Source: an uncultured Actinomyces sp. (GTDB lineage Bacteria; Actinomycetota; Actinomycetes; Actinomycetales; Actinomycetaceae). Taken from it: 64,000 nucleotides of DNA. Positions 46,898 through 55,313 of this stretch are shown here, in pieces; positions within the stretch are counted from its first letter, which is position 1; every line of letters starts with the position of its first letter. Below the pieces are notes generated by a model. The model was not told the DNA's origin. It did not search any database and saw only the letters and a list, made by a program, of their open reading frames with translations. Made by a program: the position numbers and the translations under genes. The stretch covers positions 1-64,000 of the forward strand of contig URAS01000014.1 in NCBI GenBank assembly GCA_900545825.1, given 5' to 3'.

Positions 46898-48972
46898 CGG
46901 TAATCCCTCACCTGCAGGTCGATCAGCGAGAACGACAGCGGCTCGCTGTGACGGATATGGCTGCCCTCCGGCGTCGTCTCCCACGCCGAGACCGAACACC
47001 ACTCGTCGTCGTTACGTTTGGCCTCGCCCTCGGCGGTGGCGTATTCCCTGCGGAAGTGGGCGCCGGCGGATTCACGCCGGTCGAGGGCGTCGAGGATCAT
47101 GATTTCGCCCAGCTCGATGAAGTCGGCGACGCGGCCGGCCTTCTCGAGTTCCTGGTTGAGCCGCTCAGGCCCACCGACAACCTTGAGGTCGCGCCAGAAT
47201 TCCTCGCGCAGGTCGCGGACGGCGGCGAGCGCCTCAAGGAGGCCGGCCTCGTCGCGGCTGACGCCGCAGCCGGCGTAGAGGATGTCGCCGAGCTTGCGGT
47301 GGAACCACTCGGGCCGATGGGTACCGCCGATCGAGCAGAACCGGTTGATCCGCTCCTCGACGTCGTGGACGGCCTGTTTTGCCTCGAGCGAGTCGGTCGA
47401 CAACGGCTTCTTGCCGACGAATCCCGCGAGGTAGTTGGGGATCGACAGCGGGAGGACGAACCACCCGTCGACGCTGGCCGACAGCAGCGAGTTCGCGCCC
47501 AGCCGGTTCGCGCCGTGATAGTTGTTCGACGCTTCGCCGCCGACGAACAGGCCGGGGATCGTGCTCATCTGGTCGAAGTCGACCCATAGGCCGCCCATCG
47601 AGAAGTGGGCGCCCGGTGCGATCCGCATGGGGACCTCGTAGGGGTTCTCCCCCGTCGCGTCGAGGTACATGTCGAAGAGGTTGCCATAACGTTCGGCGAT
47701 GACCTCCTTCCCCAGCCGCTCGATCGCGTCGCGGAAGTCGAGGTACACCGAGTTGTGAAGCGGCCCGACGCCACGTCCGGCATCAATCTGGGTCCTCGCG
47801 TTGCGCGACGCGACATCGCGCGGCGTGAGATTACCGAACGCCGGATACTTCCGCTCGAGGTAGTAGTCGCGTTCGTCCTCCGGAATATCGCCCGGCGCCC
47901 GGTCGTCGCCGGGCTTAATGGGCACCCAGATGCGTCCGTCATTGCGCAGCGACTCACTCATCAGCGTGGTCTTCGACTGCCAATGCGAGCTGACCGGCAG
48001 TGCGGTCGGGTGGAACTGAACGAAGCACGCCGAGGCGAAATAGGCGCCCTTGCGGTGGGCGCGCCACGTCGCCGTCGCGTTCGAGCCTTTCGCGAGGGTC
48101 GACCAGTGGTAAACCGAGCCGTAGCCGCCGGTGCAGAGGACGACGACGTGCGCCGTCCAGGCTCGGATCTCGCCGCTCAGGAGGTCGCGGGTCACGATGC
48201 CCTGTGCGCGCCCGTCGGCGACGATGAGGTCGAGCATCTCGGTGCGCGTATGCATCGTCACGGTGCCCGCGTCGATCTGCGCCTGGAGGGCCTGCGAGCA
48301 GGCAATTTCGAGCTGCTGGCCGGTCTCGCCGCGCGTGTAGTAGGTGCGCGACACCTGGACGCCACCAAACGAGCGCGTGGCGAGCTGGCCGCCATACTCG
48401 CGGGCGAAGGGCGCCCCGATCGCGTACATATGGTCGATGACTCTCACGGACTCGCGGCCCAGACGGACGACGTCGGCCTCGCGGCCGCGATAGTCGCCAC
48501 CTTTCACGGTGTCCTTGACGAACCGCTTGAGCGAGTCGCCGTCAACCTTGCGGGCCCGCGCCGCGTTGATGCCGCCCTGCGCGGCAACGGAGTGGGCGCG
48601 CCTGGGCGAATCATGGAAGCTGAAGCAGTCGACGTGGTAACCCAGCTGGCCCAGCGTCGCCGCAACCCCCGACCCGGCCAGGCCGGCGCCGACGACGATG
48701 ACCGACATCTTCCGCCGGTTCGCCGGGTTGACCAGCCGGTACTCGGAGCAGCGGCGCTCCCACGCCGTCAAGGGGTCGCCGTCGGGCACCTTCGCGTCGA
48801 GGTTCGCTCCCACGCTGTAATCGGCGCCGGCGAGCGGCGGCGGGACCTCCGCCCCGGCCTCCGCTGGCGAGGATGGGGCGGCGAGGCCATTCACCGGAGC
48901 CTGGGCCGCCGCGTCCTCATGTTCGTTGATCATGCGGAGGGCGCCCTCAACGAGGGACTTGACCATGCTCAT
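46894..48972 (-). CDS. sdhA: Succinate dehydrogenase/fumarate reductase flavoprotein subunit
   Basis: A 692-residue flavoprotein oxidising succinate to fumarate (or the reverse). The FAD motif VIVVGAGLAGSGVAATL is preceded by an unusual 80-residue N-terminal extension rich in Ala/Pro. The covalent-FAD region HSVAAQGGINAA and the active-site HPTAL and GGLWVDFD segments are present. Overlaps sdhC upstream and sdhB downstream by four bases each. Confidence 0.96.
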   Translation of the reverse strand: MSMVKSLVEGALRMINEHEDAAAQAPVNGLAAPSSPAEAGAEVPPPLAGADYSVGANLDAKVPDGDPLTAWERRCSEYRLVNPANRRKMSVIVVGAGLAGSGVAATLGQLGYHVDCFSFHDSPRRAHSVAAQGGINAARARKVDGDSLKRFVKDTVKGGDYRGREADVVRLGRESVRVIDHMYAIGAPFAREYGGQLATRSFGGVQVSRTYYTRGETGQQLEIACSQALQAQIDAGTVTMHTRTEMLDLIVADGRAQGIVTRDLLSGEIRAWTAHVVVLCTGGYGSVYHWSTLAKGSNATATWRAHRKGAYFASACFVQFHPTALPVSSHWQSKTTLMSESLRNDGRIWVPIKPGDDRAPGDIPEDERDYYLERKYPAFGNLTPRDVASRNARTQIDAGRGVGPLHNSVYLDFRDAIERLGKEVIAERYGNLFDMYLDATGENPYEVPMRIAPGAHFSMGGLWVDFDQMSTIPGLFVGGEASNNYHGANRLGANSLLSASVDGWFVLPLSIPNYLAGFVGKKPLSTDSLEAKQAVHDVEERINRFCSIGGTHRPEWFHRKLGDILYAGCGVSRDEAGLLEALAAVRDLREEFWRDLKVVGGPERLNQELEKAGRVADFIELGEIMILDALDRRESAGAHFRREYATAEGEAKRNDDEWCSVSAWETTPEGSHIRHSEPLSFSLIDLQVRDYR

Positions 48973-49730
48973 GAGATCACCCCCGAAAGAATGAGCAGGG
49001 GAATCGCGCCGTTGGCGAGGACGATTGACAGGGCGATGAGGAGGCCGACGACGAACCAGACGGACCGAAGCCTGGGCCCGGTCATGCCGAAGTCGTGGAC
49101 GGTGTTGTAGGCGCCCTGGGCGATGTGGATGGCGATGATGACCATGACGAGCGTGTAGAAGATCGCCATGCCGGGCCGCGAGAGGCTGGCGACGAGGTTC
49201 TCGTACGCCGAGAACTGGTACGCCGTCGCGGCGGCCCCCACCTTGACCGGCTCGTGGAAGCGGTCAGACTGGACCCCGGCGCCGATCGTCAGGTCGAGCA
49301 GGTGGACGACGAGGAAGCAGAAGACGACGAGGCCGGACAGCACCATCGTCCGCGCCGTCCACGTCAGCGGCGCCATGCCTTCCCGGCCGTGGCCGCCGCG
49401 TGCCCTCCGTCCCCGGTACCACACGGTGAGCCCTGCCCACACGTGGAGGACGAGGCAGACGAGGAGGACGGCTCGAAAGATCCACAGGGCGCCCTCGTAG
49501 GGAAGCAGCGGATAGGCGAGGGTCCGCAGGAACTTGGCGTAGGCGTTGTAGTCCTCGGGCCCCAAGAAGACCTTGAGGTTGCCGACCATGTGGACGAAGA
49601 CGAAGAGGGCGAAAATCGTGCCCGTCACCGCCATGATCGCTTTGAGGGTGACGTTGGACGGCCTGGCCCGCCCGCTTGCCTGAACCGTCACTGTGTCGCC
49701 TGGGCCCGTCGCCACGCGTGGCGCACCCAT
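48969..49730 (-). CDS. sdhC: Succinate dehydrogenase cytochrome b558 subunit
   Basis: A 253-residue single-polypeptide membrane anchor with five membrane helices, the di-haem b558 type that pairs with menaquinone, as in Corynebacterium and Bacillus. Candidate haem histidines lie in FVHMVGN, LHVWAG, VVHLLDL and AIHIAQG. ATG 49730 follows GGAGG by seven bases. First gene of sdhCAB; no sdhD is needed for this type. The upstream 218 bases hold sigA terminators and no other gene. Confidence 0.93.
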   Translation of the reverse strand: MGAPRVATGPGDTVTVQASGRARPSNVTLKAIMAVTGTIFALFVFVHMVGNLKVFLGPEDYNAYAKFLRTLAYPLLPYEGALWIFRAVLLVCLVLHVWAGLTVWYRGRRARGGHGREGMAPLTWTARTMVLSGLVVFCFLVVHLLDLTIGAGVQSDRFHEPVKVGAAATAYQFSAYENLVASLSRPGMAIFYTLVMVIIAIHIAQGAYNTVHDFGMTGPRLRSVWFVVGLLIALSIVLANGAIPLLILSGVIS

Positions 49731-49846
49731 GAGGTACCTCCTTCTCCCGGCGCGTGAGAGATTCGTCACGTCCAGACTACGGGTGCCGATGCCGCAGATG
49801 CGCTCGTCGGGCGCCAATTGGACGGGGGAAATGACGGTTTGCCCGC

Positions 49847-49886
49847 AAAAATGCCGCGACCCCAGACTTACGTCCGGCATCGCGGC
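49847..49886 (-). terminator. Second terminator downstream of sigA
   Basis: On the minus strand GCCGCGA and TCGCGGC (49880-49886 and 49853-49859) enclose a 20-base loop and are followed by ATTTTT. Backs up the stronger hairpin just before it and insulates sdhC. Confidence 0.6.
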
Positions 49887-49895
49887 GGAGAAACG

Positions 49896-49938
49896 CCGGC
49901 GCCCACCCGCCGAAGTGAATCGGTCGGGTGGGCGCCGG
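49896..49938 (-). terminator. Main terminator of sigA
   Basis: A 14-bp perfect stem (49896-49909 with 49925-49938) lies ten bases after the sigA stop; on the minus strand it is followed by CGTTTCT. Confidence 0.8.
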
Positions 49939-49948
49939 GAGGGAGGAT

Positions 49949-51652
49949 TTAGTCGAGGTAGTCGCGCAGCACCTGCGAACGCGAGGGGTGGCGCAGCTTC
50001 GACATGGTCTTCGACTCGATCTGGCGGATGCGCTCGCGCGTCACGCCGTAGACCTTGCCGATCTCGTCGAGGGTCTTCGCCTGCCCGTCACCCAGGCCGA
50101 AACGCATCGAGACGACGCCGGCCTCGCGCTCGGACAGCGTGTCGAGGACGCGCCGTAGCTGCTCCTGCAGCAGGGTGAAGCTGACGGCGTCGGCGGGGAC
50201 CACGGCCTCCGAGTCCTCGATGAGGTCGCCGAATTCCGAGTCGCCGTCCTCGCCCAGCGGCGTGTGGAGCGAAATCGGTTCGCGGCCGTACTTCTGGACC
50301 TCGACGACCTTCTCCGGCGTCATGTCGAGTTCCTTGGCCAGCTCTTCCGGCGTGGGCTCGCGGCCCAGGTCCTGAAGCATCTGGCGCTGGACGCGGGCGA
50401 GCTTGTTGATGACCTCGACCATGTGGACGGGGATGCGGATCGTCCGCGCCTGGTCGGCCATGGCGCGCGTGATCGCCTGCCGGATCCACCACGTCGCGTA
50501 CGTCGAGAACTTGTAGCCCTTCGTGTAGTCGAACTTCTCGACCGCGCGGATGAGGCCGAGGTTGCCCTCCTGGATGAGGTCGAGGAACAGCATGCCGCGC
50601 CCCGTGTAGCGCTTCGCCAGCGAGACGACGAGGCGGAGGTTGGCCTCGAGCAGGTGGTTCTTCGCGTGCTGACCGTCGACGGCGAGCTGGTTGAGGTCGC
50701 GACGCTCCTTGCTGGACATCTCGTCGCCGTGCTCGTGGATGAGGTGCTCGGCGTAAAGGCCCGCCTCGATGCGTCGGGCGAGGTCGACCTCTTCCGCGGC
50801 GTTGAGCAGGGGCACCTTGCCGATCTGCTTGAGGTAGTCCTTGACCGGGTCGGCCGTGGCACCGGCGACGGTGACCTGCTGGGCCGGCTCGTCCGTCTCG
50901 TCCTTCTCCGACAGCGTGAACGTCCCCGTCTTCTTGGCCTTCTCGTCCTTGACCGGGGTGCGCCGACGCTTCATCATCGCCCGCTTCTTGGGCTTGCGCG
51001 CCGGGCGCGGCATCGCGTCGAGCTCGGCGAGGTCGTCGGCGACAGCGAGATTGGCCTCGGCTTGGGCCTCCGCAGCCCTCTGTTCGGTCTCGGCGCGCTT
51101 CTTGGCGCGGCGCACCGTGGACTTACCGGCGGCCTTCTTCGCGGAGGTCTTGCGCGTCGCCTTCTTCGCGGCCGGCTTGTCTTCGGTCGCGGCCGGTTCC
51201 TCGGCGACAGCCGCGGCTTCCGCCGGCTCCTCGGCCTTCTTCGCGGTCGTCTTCTTCGCCGCGGTCTTGCGCGTCGCCTTCTTCGCCGCCGGCTTCTCCT
51301 CGGACACGGCGGCGTCGTCGGCAACGGCTTCCGCCGGCTCCTCGGCGTTCTTCGCGGTCGTCTTCTTCGCCGCGGTCTTGCGCGTCGTCGTCTTGCGCGT
51401 GGCCTTCTTGGCCGCCGGCTTCTTCTCGGCCGACTTCTCCTCGGCGACAGTGGCGTCGTCGGCCGCGACCTCCGCAGCCTTCGTCGCCGTCGCCTTCTTC
51501 GTGGCGGCCTTCCGCGTCGTCGTCTTCTTTGCCGGGCTCTTGCGCGCGGGCGTTTTCTTCGTTGCGGGCTTTGGTGTCGCGTCGGTTTCCGCGGCCTGGG
51601 TCGCGTCGGTGCTAACCTGGTTTTCAGGGGCTTGAGGGCTACGAGGCGTCAC
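49949..51652 (-). CDS. sigA: Primary RNA polymerase sigma factor (RpoD/SigA/HrdB)
   Basis: A 567-residue sigma-70. Region 1.2 begins near 268 (DPVKDYLKQIG); region 2 holds the -10-binding helix (FSTYATWWIRQAI, 382-394); region 4 ends with the helix-turn-helix VTRERIRQIESK (537-548). Residues 20-240 form a long Lys/Ala/Thr-rich extension with KPAAKKATRKT repeated at 78, 120 and 159, probably disordered and DNA-binding. Start GTG 51652 has AAAGG upstream; the longer frame runs into the leader. It directs housekeeping transcription. Two terminators follow. Confidence 0.97.
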   Translation of the reverse strand: MTPRSPQAPENQVSTDATQAAETDATPKPATKKTPARKSPAKKTTTRKAATKKATATKAAEVAADDATVAEEKSAEKKPAAKKATRKTTTRKTAAKKTTAKNAEEPAEAVADDAAVSEEKPAAKKATRKTAAKKTTAKKAEEPAEAAAVAEEPAATEDKPAAKKATRKTSAKKAAGKSTVRRAKKRAETEQRAAEAQAEANLAVADDLAELDAMPRPARKPKKRAMMKRRRTPVKDEKAKKTGTFTLSEKDETDEPAQQVTVAGATADPVKDYLKQIGKVPLLNAAEEVDLARRIEAGLYAEHLIHEHGDEMSSKERRDLNQLAVDGQHAKNHLLEANLRLVVSLAKRYTGRGMLFLDLIQEGNLGLIRAVEKFDYTKGYKFSTYATWWIRQAITRAMADQARTIRIPVHMVEVINKLARVQRQMLQDLGREPTPEELAKELDMTPEKVVEVQKYGREPISLHTPLGEDGDSEFGDLIEDSEAVVPADAVSFTLLQEQLRRVLDTLSEREAGVVSMRFGLGDGQAKTLDEIGKVYGVTRERIRQIESKTMSKLRHPSRSQVLRDYLD

Positions 51653-51719
51653 GACAACCTTTCCTCCGAGACCGTAAATGATGCCAAAAGCATGCGCGCT
51701 CAAAACGGCGCGCCGGACA

Positions 51720-51725
51720 ATTATA
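51720..51725 (-). promoter_or_regulatory. -10 element of the sigA promoter
   Basis: A perfect TATAAT on the minus strand, giving a leader of about 60 bases before the sigA GTG. No good -35 hexamer lies 16-18 bases upstream. Confidence 0.55.
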
Positions 51726-51810
51726 ACCGCTTGTCGCAGATTTTCTCGCACGGAAGTATAGACACCCGCCTAGGGATGTGGTACATCCGGCCTGACGAAA
51801 GGACTCATCG

Positions 51811-52872
51811 ATGGCTTTTGCGCTTGCCGACAGGTGTAAGGAGCAGCTCGACGCCCAAATCTCCGAGGTGATCGCCGCGGGAATCTCCGAGTTTTCGATG
51901 ACGGGTCGCACCGAGGACTTCCTGACGCCGATCCTCCCGTTCCTCCGGCGGGGCAAGCGTACCCGTGCGGCCGCGGCTGCCGCCGGCTGGCTCGCCGCTG
52001 GCGGAGAACCGGAGCCCACCGACGCCCTCGTGTCCTTAGGCTTGGCGCTCGAGCTCTACCAAGCCCACGCCCTCATCCACGACGACATCATCGATCACGC
52101 CGCGACCCGCCGCGGGATGCCCGCCCTCCACGTCGCCTACTCGCGTATGCACGCGCAGTCGGGCTGGACGGGCGACGCCCACGTCTATGGCCAAGCCGCA
52201 GCGATCCTCGCCGGCGACTACCTGCTCGCCGCGGCCTGTGACGCCGCCGGTCAAGCGTGTCGCGGAAACGATGCCGCGTGGGCACGCTGGTCGACCCTCA
52301 CCCGCGAGGTCGCCGTCGGGCAGCAGCTAGACGTGAGGGCGGAGCACGAGTCCGCCGGGCCCAATGCCGTGGAGGCCGCGATGGCGGTCATCCTCCACAA
52401 GTCGGCGCGCTATTCCGCCGTCCACCCGGTCGCGCTGGGCGCCCTCCTCGCGGGGGCCGGCCCGGACCTCGTCGCGCGGCTCGACGCCATCACGACCCCC
52501 TGGGGCCTGGCCTTCCAGATGCGCGACGACGATCTCGGGGTCTTCGGTAACTCGGACGTCACCGGCAAGCCCAGTGGCGACGACCTCCGCGAAGGCAAGC
52601 GCACCGTGCTCGTCGCTCTCACGCTGAAGCGCGCGAACAGCTCCGACGCCGCCTGGCTCGACAGCCACCTGGGCCGCCCCAGGCTGACCGACGACGACAT
52701 CGAGAGGGCACGGACGATCATCACCCACTGCGGAGCCAGGGCCGAGCACGAGAAGCGGATCGCCGAGTACACCCACGAGGGTCTCGACGCCCTTGACCAG
52801 CTGGCGCTGCCGCGGCTGGGCCGCGAGGCGTGCGAGTGGTTGGCCGACACCCTGGTCGACCGCAACGCCTAG
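51811..52872 (+). CDS. Polyprenyl diphosphate synthase
   Basis: A 353-residue trans-isoprenyl synthase. The first aspartate-rich motif is DDIID (91-95) after a conserved His-rich segment; the second is DDDLGVF, followed by an unusual Asn-Ser before Asp-Val-Thr-Gly-Lys. KRTVL and the C-terminal helix are typical. It extends IPP/DMAPP or longer allylic diphosphates; product length (GGPP or longer) cannot be read safely. AAAGGA lies ten bases before the ATG. Position corresponds to Mycobacterium idsA2 (Rv2173) beside the pknL cluster. Confidence 0.92.
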   Translation: MAFALADRCKEQLDAQISEVIAAGISEFSMTGRTEDFLTPILPFLRRGKRTRAAAAAAGWLAAGGEPEPTDALVSLGLALELYQAHALIHDDIIDHAATRRGMPALHVAYSRMHAQSGWTGDAHVYGQAAAILAGDYLLAAACDAAGQACRGNDAAWARWSTLTREVAVGQQLDVRAEHESAGPNAVEAAMAVILHKSARYSAVHPVALGALLAGAGPDLVARLDAITTPWGLAFQMRDDDLGVFGNSDVTGKPSGDDLREGKRTVLVALTLKRANSSDAAWLDSHLGRPRLTDDDIERARTIITHCGARAEHEKRIAEYTHEGLDALDQLALPRLGREACEWLADTLVDRNA

Positions 52873-52876
52873 TGGC

Positions 52877-53221
52877 CTAGAACGCCTCGGCGCGGGCCTG
52901 GCGGTTGACGCGCTTGTGGGCGCCCTCGCGCAGCAGCTCGATGGGTTCGCGCCCCAGCACGGGGTGCGGGGTCAACAGCCAGCGGCCGGCTTCTTCGGTG
53001 GTGAAACCGCCGTCCAGCAGGGTGAGGAGCGTGCCCCGCAGATCCGGCAGGGGGATGGTGCGGCCGTCCTCCTCGACCAGGCAGACCTCGGGGACGACAA
53101 GGATGCCGTCATCGTTGCGGTAGGCCAGCAGTTTGTGGTCGGCGACCAGCTGGCGTACACGGGTGTATTTGACGCCCAGTCGTTCAGCAATATCGGGCAG
53201 GGGCAAAGCCTCATACGTCAT
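52877..53221 (-). CDS. Rv2175c-family DNA-binding protein
   Basis: A 114-residue protein with an N-terminal winged helix-turn-helix (LPLPDIAERLGVKYTRVRQLV, about 5-30) and a C-terminal domain (GTLLTLLDGGFTTEEAGRWLL). In Mycobacterium tuberculosis, Rv2175c is a DNA-binding substrate of the kinase PknL. Here too it diverges from a PASTA kinase gene, 97 bases apart. ATG 53221 has TAGGGT seven bases upstream and no Shine-Dalgarno, so the mRNA is probably leaderless. It ends four bases from the polyprenyl synthase stop. Confidence 0.9.
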   Translation of the reverse strand: MTYEALPLPDIAERLGVKYTRVRQLVADHKLLAYRNDDGILVVPEVCLVEEDGRTIPLPDLRGTLLTLLDGGFTTEEAGRWLLTPHPVLGREPIELLREGAHKRVNRQARAEAF

Positions 53222-53318
53222 GGGTTCTACCCTACGGGATGTTGCGGACAATGTGAGCCTGCCACTCGCTCCGCGTCGCGTATCGGTGTTTCTCGCCTCC
53301 TCGCATACACTGGCCACC

Positions 53319-55235
53319 ATGGAGCAGCCCGAGACCATTCCGACCCCCGTGCAGGGAGCCGATCCCCTGCTGGGGACCGAAGTTGACGGCCGCTACCGTG
53401 TCGACGAATTCCTCGCGGCCGGCGGCATGGCCAGCGTCTATCGTGCCCACGACATGCGGCTGGGGCGCGATGTCGCCCTCAAGGTCATTCACCCGCATCT
53501 GGCGCTCGATCCCACGCTGGTGACGCGTTTTCGCGCCGAGGCGTCGGCGGCCGCGCAGCTTCACGATCCCGGTATCGTCGCAATCCATGATCAGGGCGAA
53601 ATCGACGGGCGCGGCTACTTCGTTATGGAGCTGGTCGAGGGCCGTAACCTCCGCTCCGAGCTGACCCGCTGTGGCTCGTTCACCCTCGGGCGGGCCTTCG
53701 ACGTCCTCGAAAGCCTGCTGCGGGCGTTGGCCGCCGCCCATCGACGCGGCATCATCCACCGCGATATCAAGCCCGAGAACGTCCTCCTCTCCGACGAAGG
53801 CGACGTCAAGGTCGCCGATTTCGGCCTCGCCCACGCGGTGACGGCCGCGACGGGCACGACCACCGGCACCGTCATGGGCACGGTCGCCTACATGGCCCCC
53901 GAGGTCGTCGCGCAGGGCGCGTCCGGGGCGCCCTCCGACATCTATTCCGCCGGCATCATCCTCTACGAGCTGCTCGTCGGCCAGACCCCCTACGCCGACG
54001 AGCCCGCGATCCGCGTGGCCTGGCATCACGTCAACGACGAACTGCCGCGTCCCACCGACGCCCAACGGTGGATTCCCACCGAGGTCGACGAGCTGTTTGC
54101 CCTGTTCACCGCCAAGGATCCCGCGGATCGACCGGCGAACGGTGAGCAGGCGCTCCGCGAGCTGCTGCGCACCCGTCAGGCCATTCCCGCCCCCGTCATG
54201 GCCCAGCGGTCTGATGTCCCAGGCACCGACGCCCAGGCCCACACGCAGCCGATGGCGACGCGCCACAAGACGTCCACGCTCGAGTCCGCCACTCCCCCGA
54301 CCCCGCCCGCCCCTCCAGCGAAAAAGCGTCGCCGCCAGATCAAGTGGCGCCGCCTCATCGGTGTGATCCTCATCCTCGCCGGCATCCTCTGCTGCGCCGG
54401 GGCGGCATGGTGGTACCTCGTTGGACCCGGTCACCACATCGCCATCCCCGACGTGTCGAACAAGCCCGTCGCCACCGCCGAGAAGACGCTCAAGGACGCG
54501 GGCCTGACAACGAAACGCGACGTCGAGTATTCCGACACGGTGAAGGCTGGCCGGGTGACGAGGACGAATCCGAAGGCCGGCGCCTCCGTGACGAAGAAGC
54601 AGGTCGTCACCCTGTGGGTGTCCCAGGGCGTCAAGACCGTCACCGTCCCCGACGGGCTGCCCGGCAAGACCCGCGCCGAGGCCGAGGCCCTGCTGAAGAA
54701 GGTGCCCCTCACCGTCGGCGAAGTCACCGAAGAATACTCGGACACCGTGGCAAAAGACCAGGTCATCCGCATCTCGCCGGATCCGGGCACGGTCCTGCCC
54801 CACGATTCACGCATCGACCTCGTCATCTCGAAGGGCCGCGAGCCCGTCACCGTCCCGACGATCACCGGGATGAGCGTCGACGACGCGCAAAAGGCCCTGA
54901 CCGCCGCCGGGCTCACCGGTGCCGCGTCGGGCGAGGAATTCTCCGACACCGTCCCCGAGGGACAGATCATCAGCCAGGATCCCAAGCCGGGCCCGGGCCT
55001 GTTCAAGGGCGACAAGGTCACCTTTGTCGTCTCGAAGGGCCCCGAAATGGTGACGGTCCCCAACGTCCGTGGAAAGACGATGGCCGAAGCCGAGCAGATG
55101 CTCAAGGCCCAAAAGCTCACGTCGACCCGGCGCTCGCGACTGTTGGGGCTCGACCCGGACCACGTCTACGACCAGACGCCCGCCGCCGGCACCAAGGTCA
55201 AGGTGGGCACGACGATCACCCTGGACTACGTGTAG
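53319..55235 (+). CDS. pknL: PASTA-domain Ser/Thr protein kinase, PknL-like
   Basis: A 638-residue membrane kinase. Kinase domain 26-285: Gly-loop GGMASVY, Lys55 in VALKV, HRDIKPEN (147-154, Asp149) and DFG (167-169). A Pro-rich linker leads to one membrane helix (346-368), then four extracellular PASTA domains (375-436, 440-505, 509-573, 577-638) that should sense muropeptides or lipid II. The start at 53319 has TACACT seven bases upstream and no Shine-Dalgarno. Divergent from the Rv2175c-like gene. Mycobacterial PknL lacks PASTA domains, while corynebacterial PknL has them. Confidence 0.94.
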   Translation: MEQPETIPTPVQGADPLLGTEVDGRYRVDEFLAAGGMASVYRAHDMRLGRDVALKVIHPHLALDPTLVTRFRAEASAAAQLHDPGIVAIHDQGEIDGRGYFVMELVEGRNLRSELTRCGSFTLGRAFDVLESLLRALAAAHRRGIIHRDIKPENVLLSDEGDVKVADFGLAHAVTAATGTTTGTVMGTVAYMAPEVVAQGASGAPSDIYSAGIILYELLVGQTPYADEPAIRVAWHHVNDELPRPTDAQRWIPTEVDELFALFTAKDPADRPANGEQALRELLRTRQAIPAPVMAQRSDVPGTDAQAHTQPMATRHKTSTLESATPPTPPAPPAKKRRRQIKWRRLIGVILILAGILCCAGAAWWYLVGPGHHIAIPDVSNKPVATAEKTLKDAGLTTKRDVEYSDTVKAGRVTRTNPKAGASVTKKQVVTLWVSQGVKTVTVPDGLPGKTRAEAEALLKKVPLTVGEVTEEYSDTVAKDQVIRISPDPGTVLPHDSRIDLVISKGREPVTVPTITGMSVDDAQKALTAAGLTGAASGEEFSDTVPEGQIISQDPKPGPGLFKGDKVTFVVSKGPEMVTVPNVRGKTMAEAEQMLKAQKLTSTRRSRLLGLDPDHVYDQTPAAGTKVKVGTTITLDYV

Positions 55236-55313
55236 GTCCGCCTGTCCCGCGAATCCGCCCACACACCGGGAGGCCCACGCCGGCGCATGCCCGGCGCGCT
55301 GACCCGCCGATCG

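Noticed and set aside
49731..49880. N-terminal extension of SdhC
   Set aside because: It would translate through the second sigA terminator; GGAGG marks the start at 49730.
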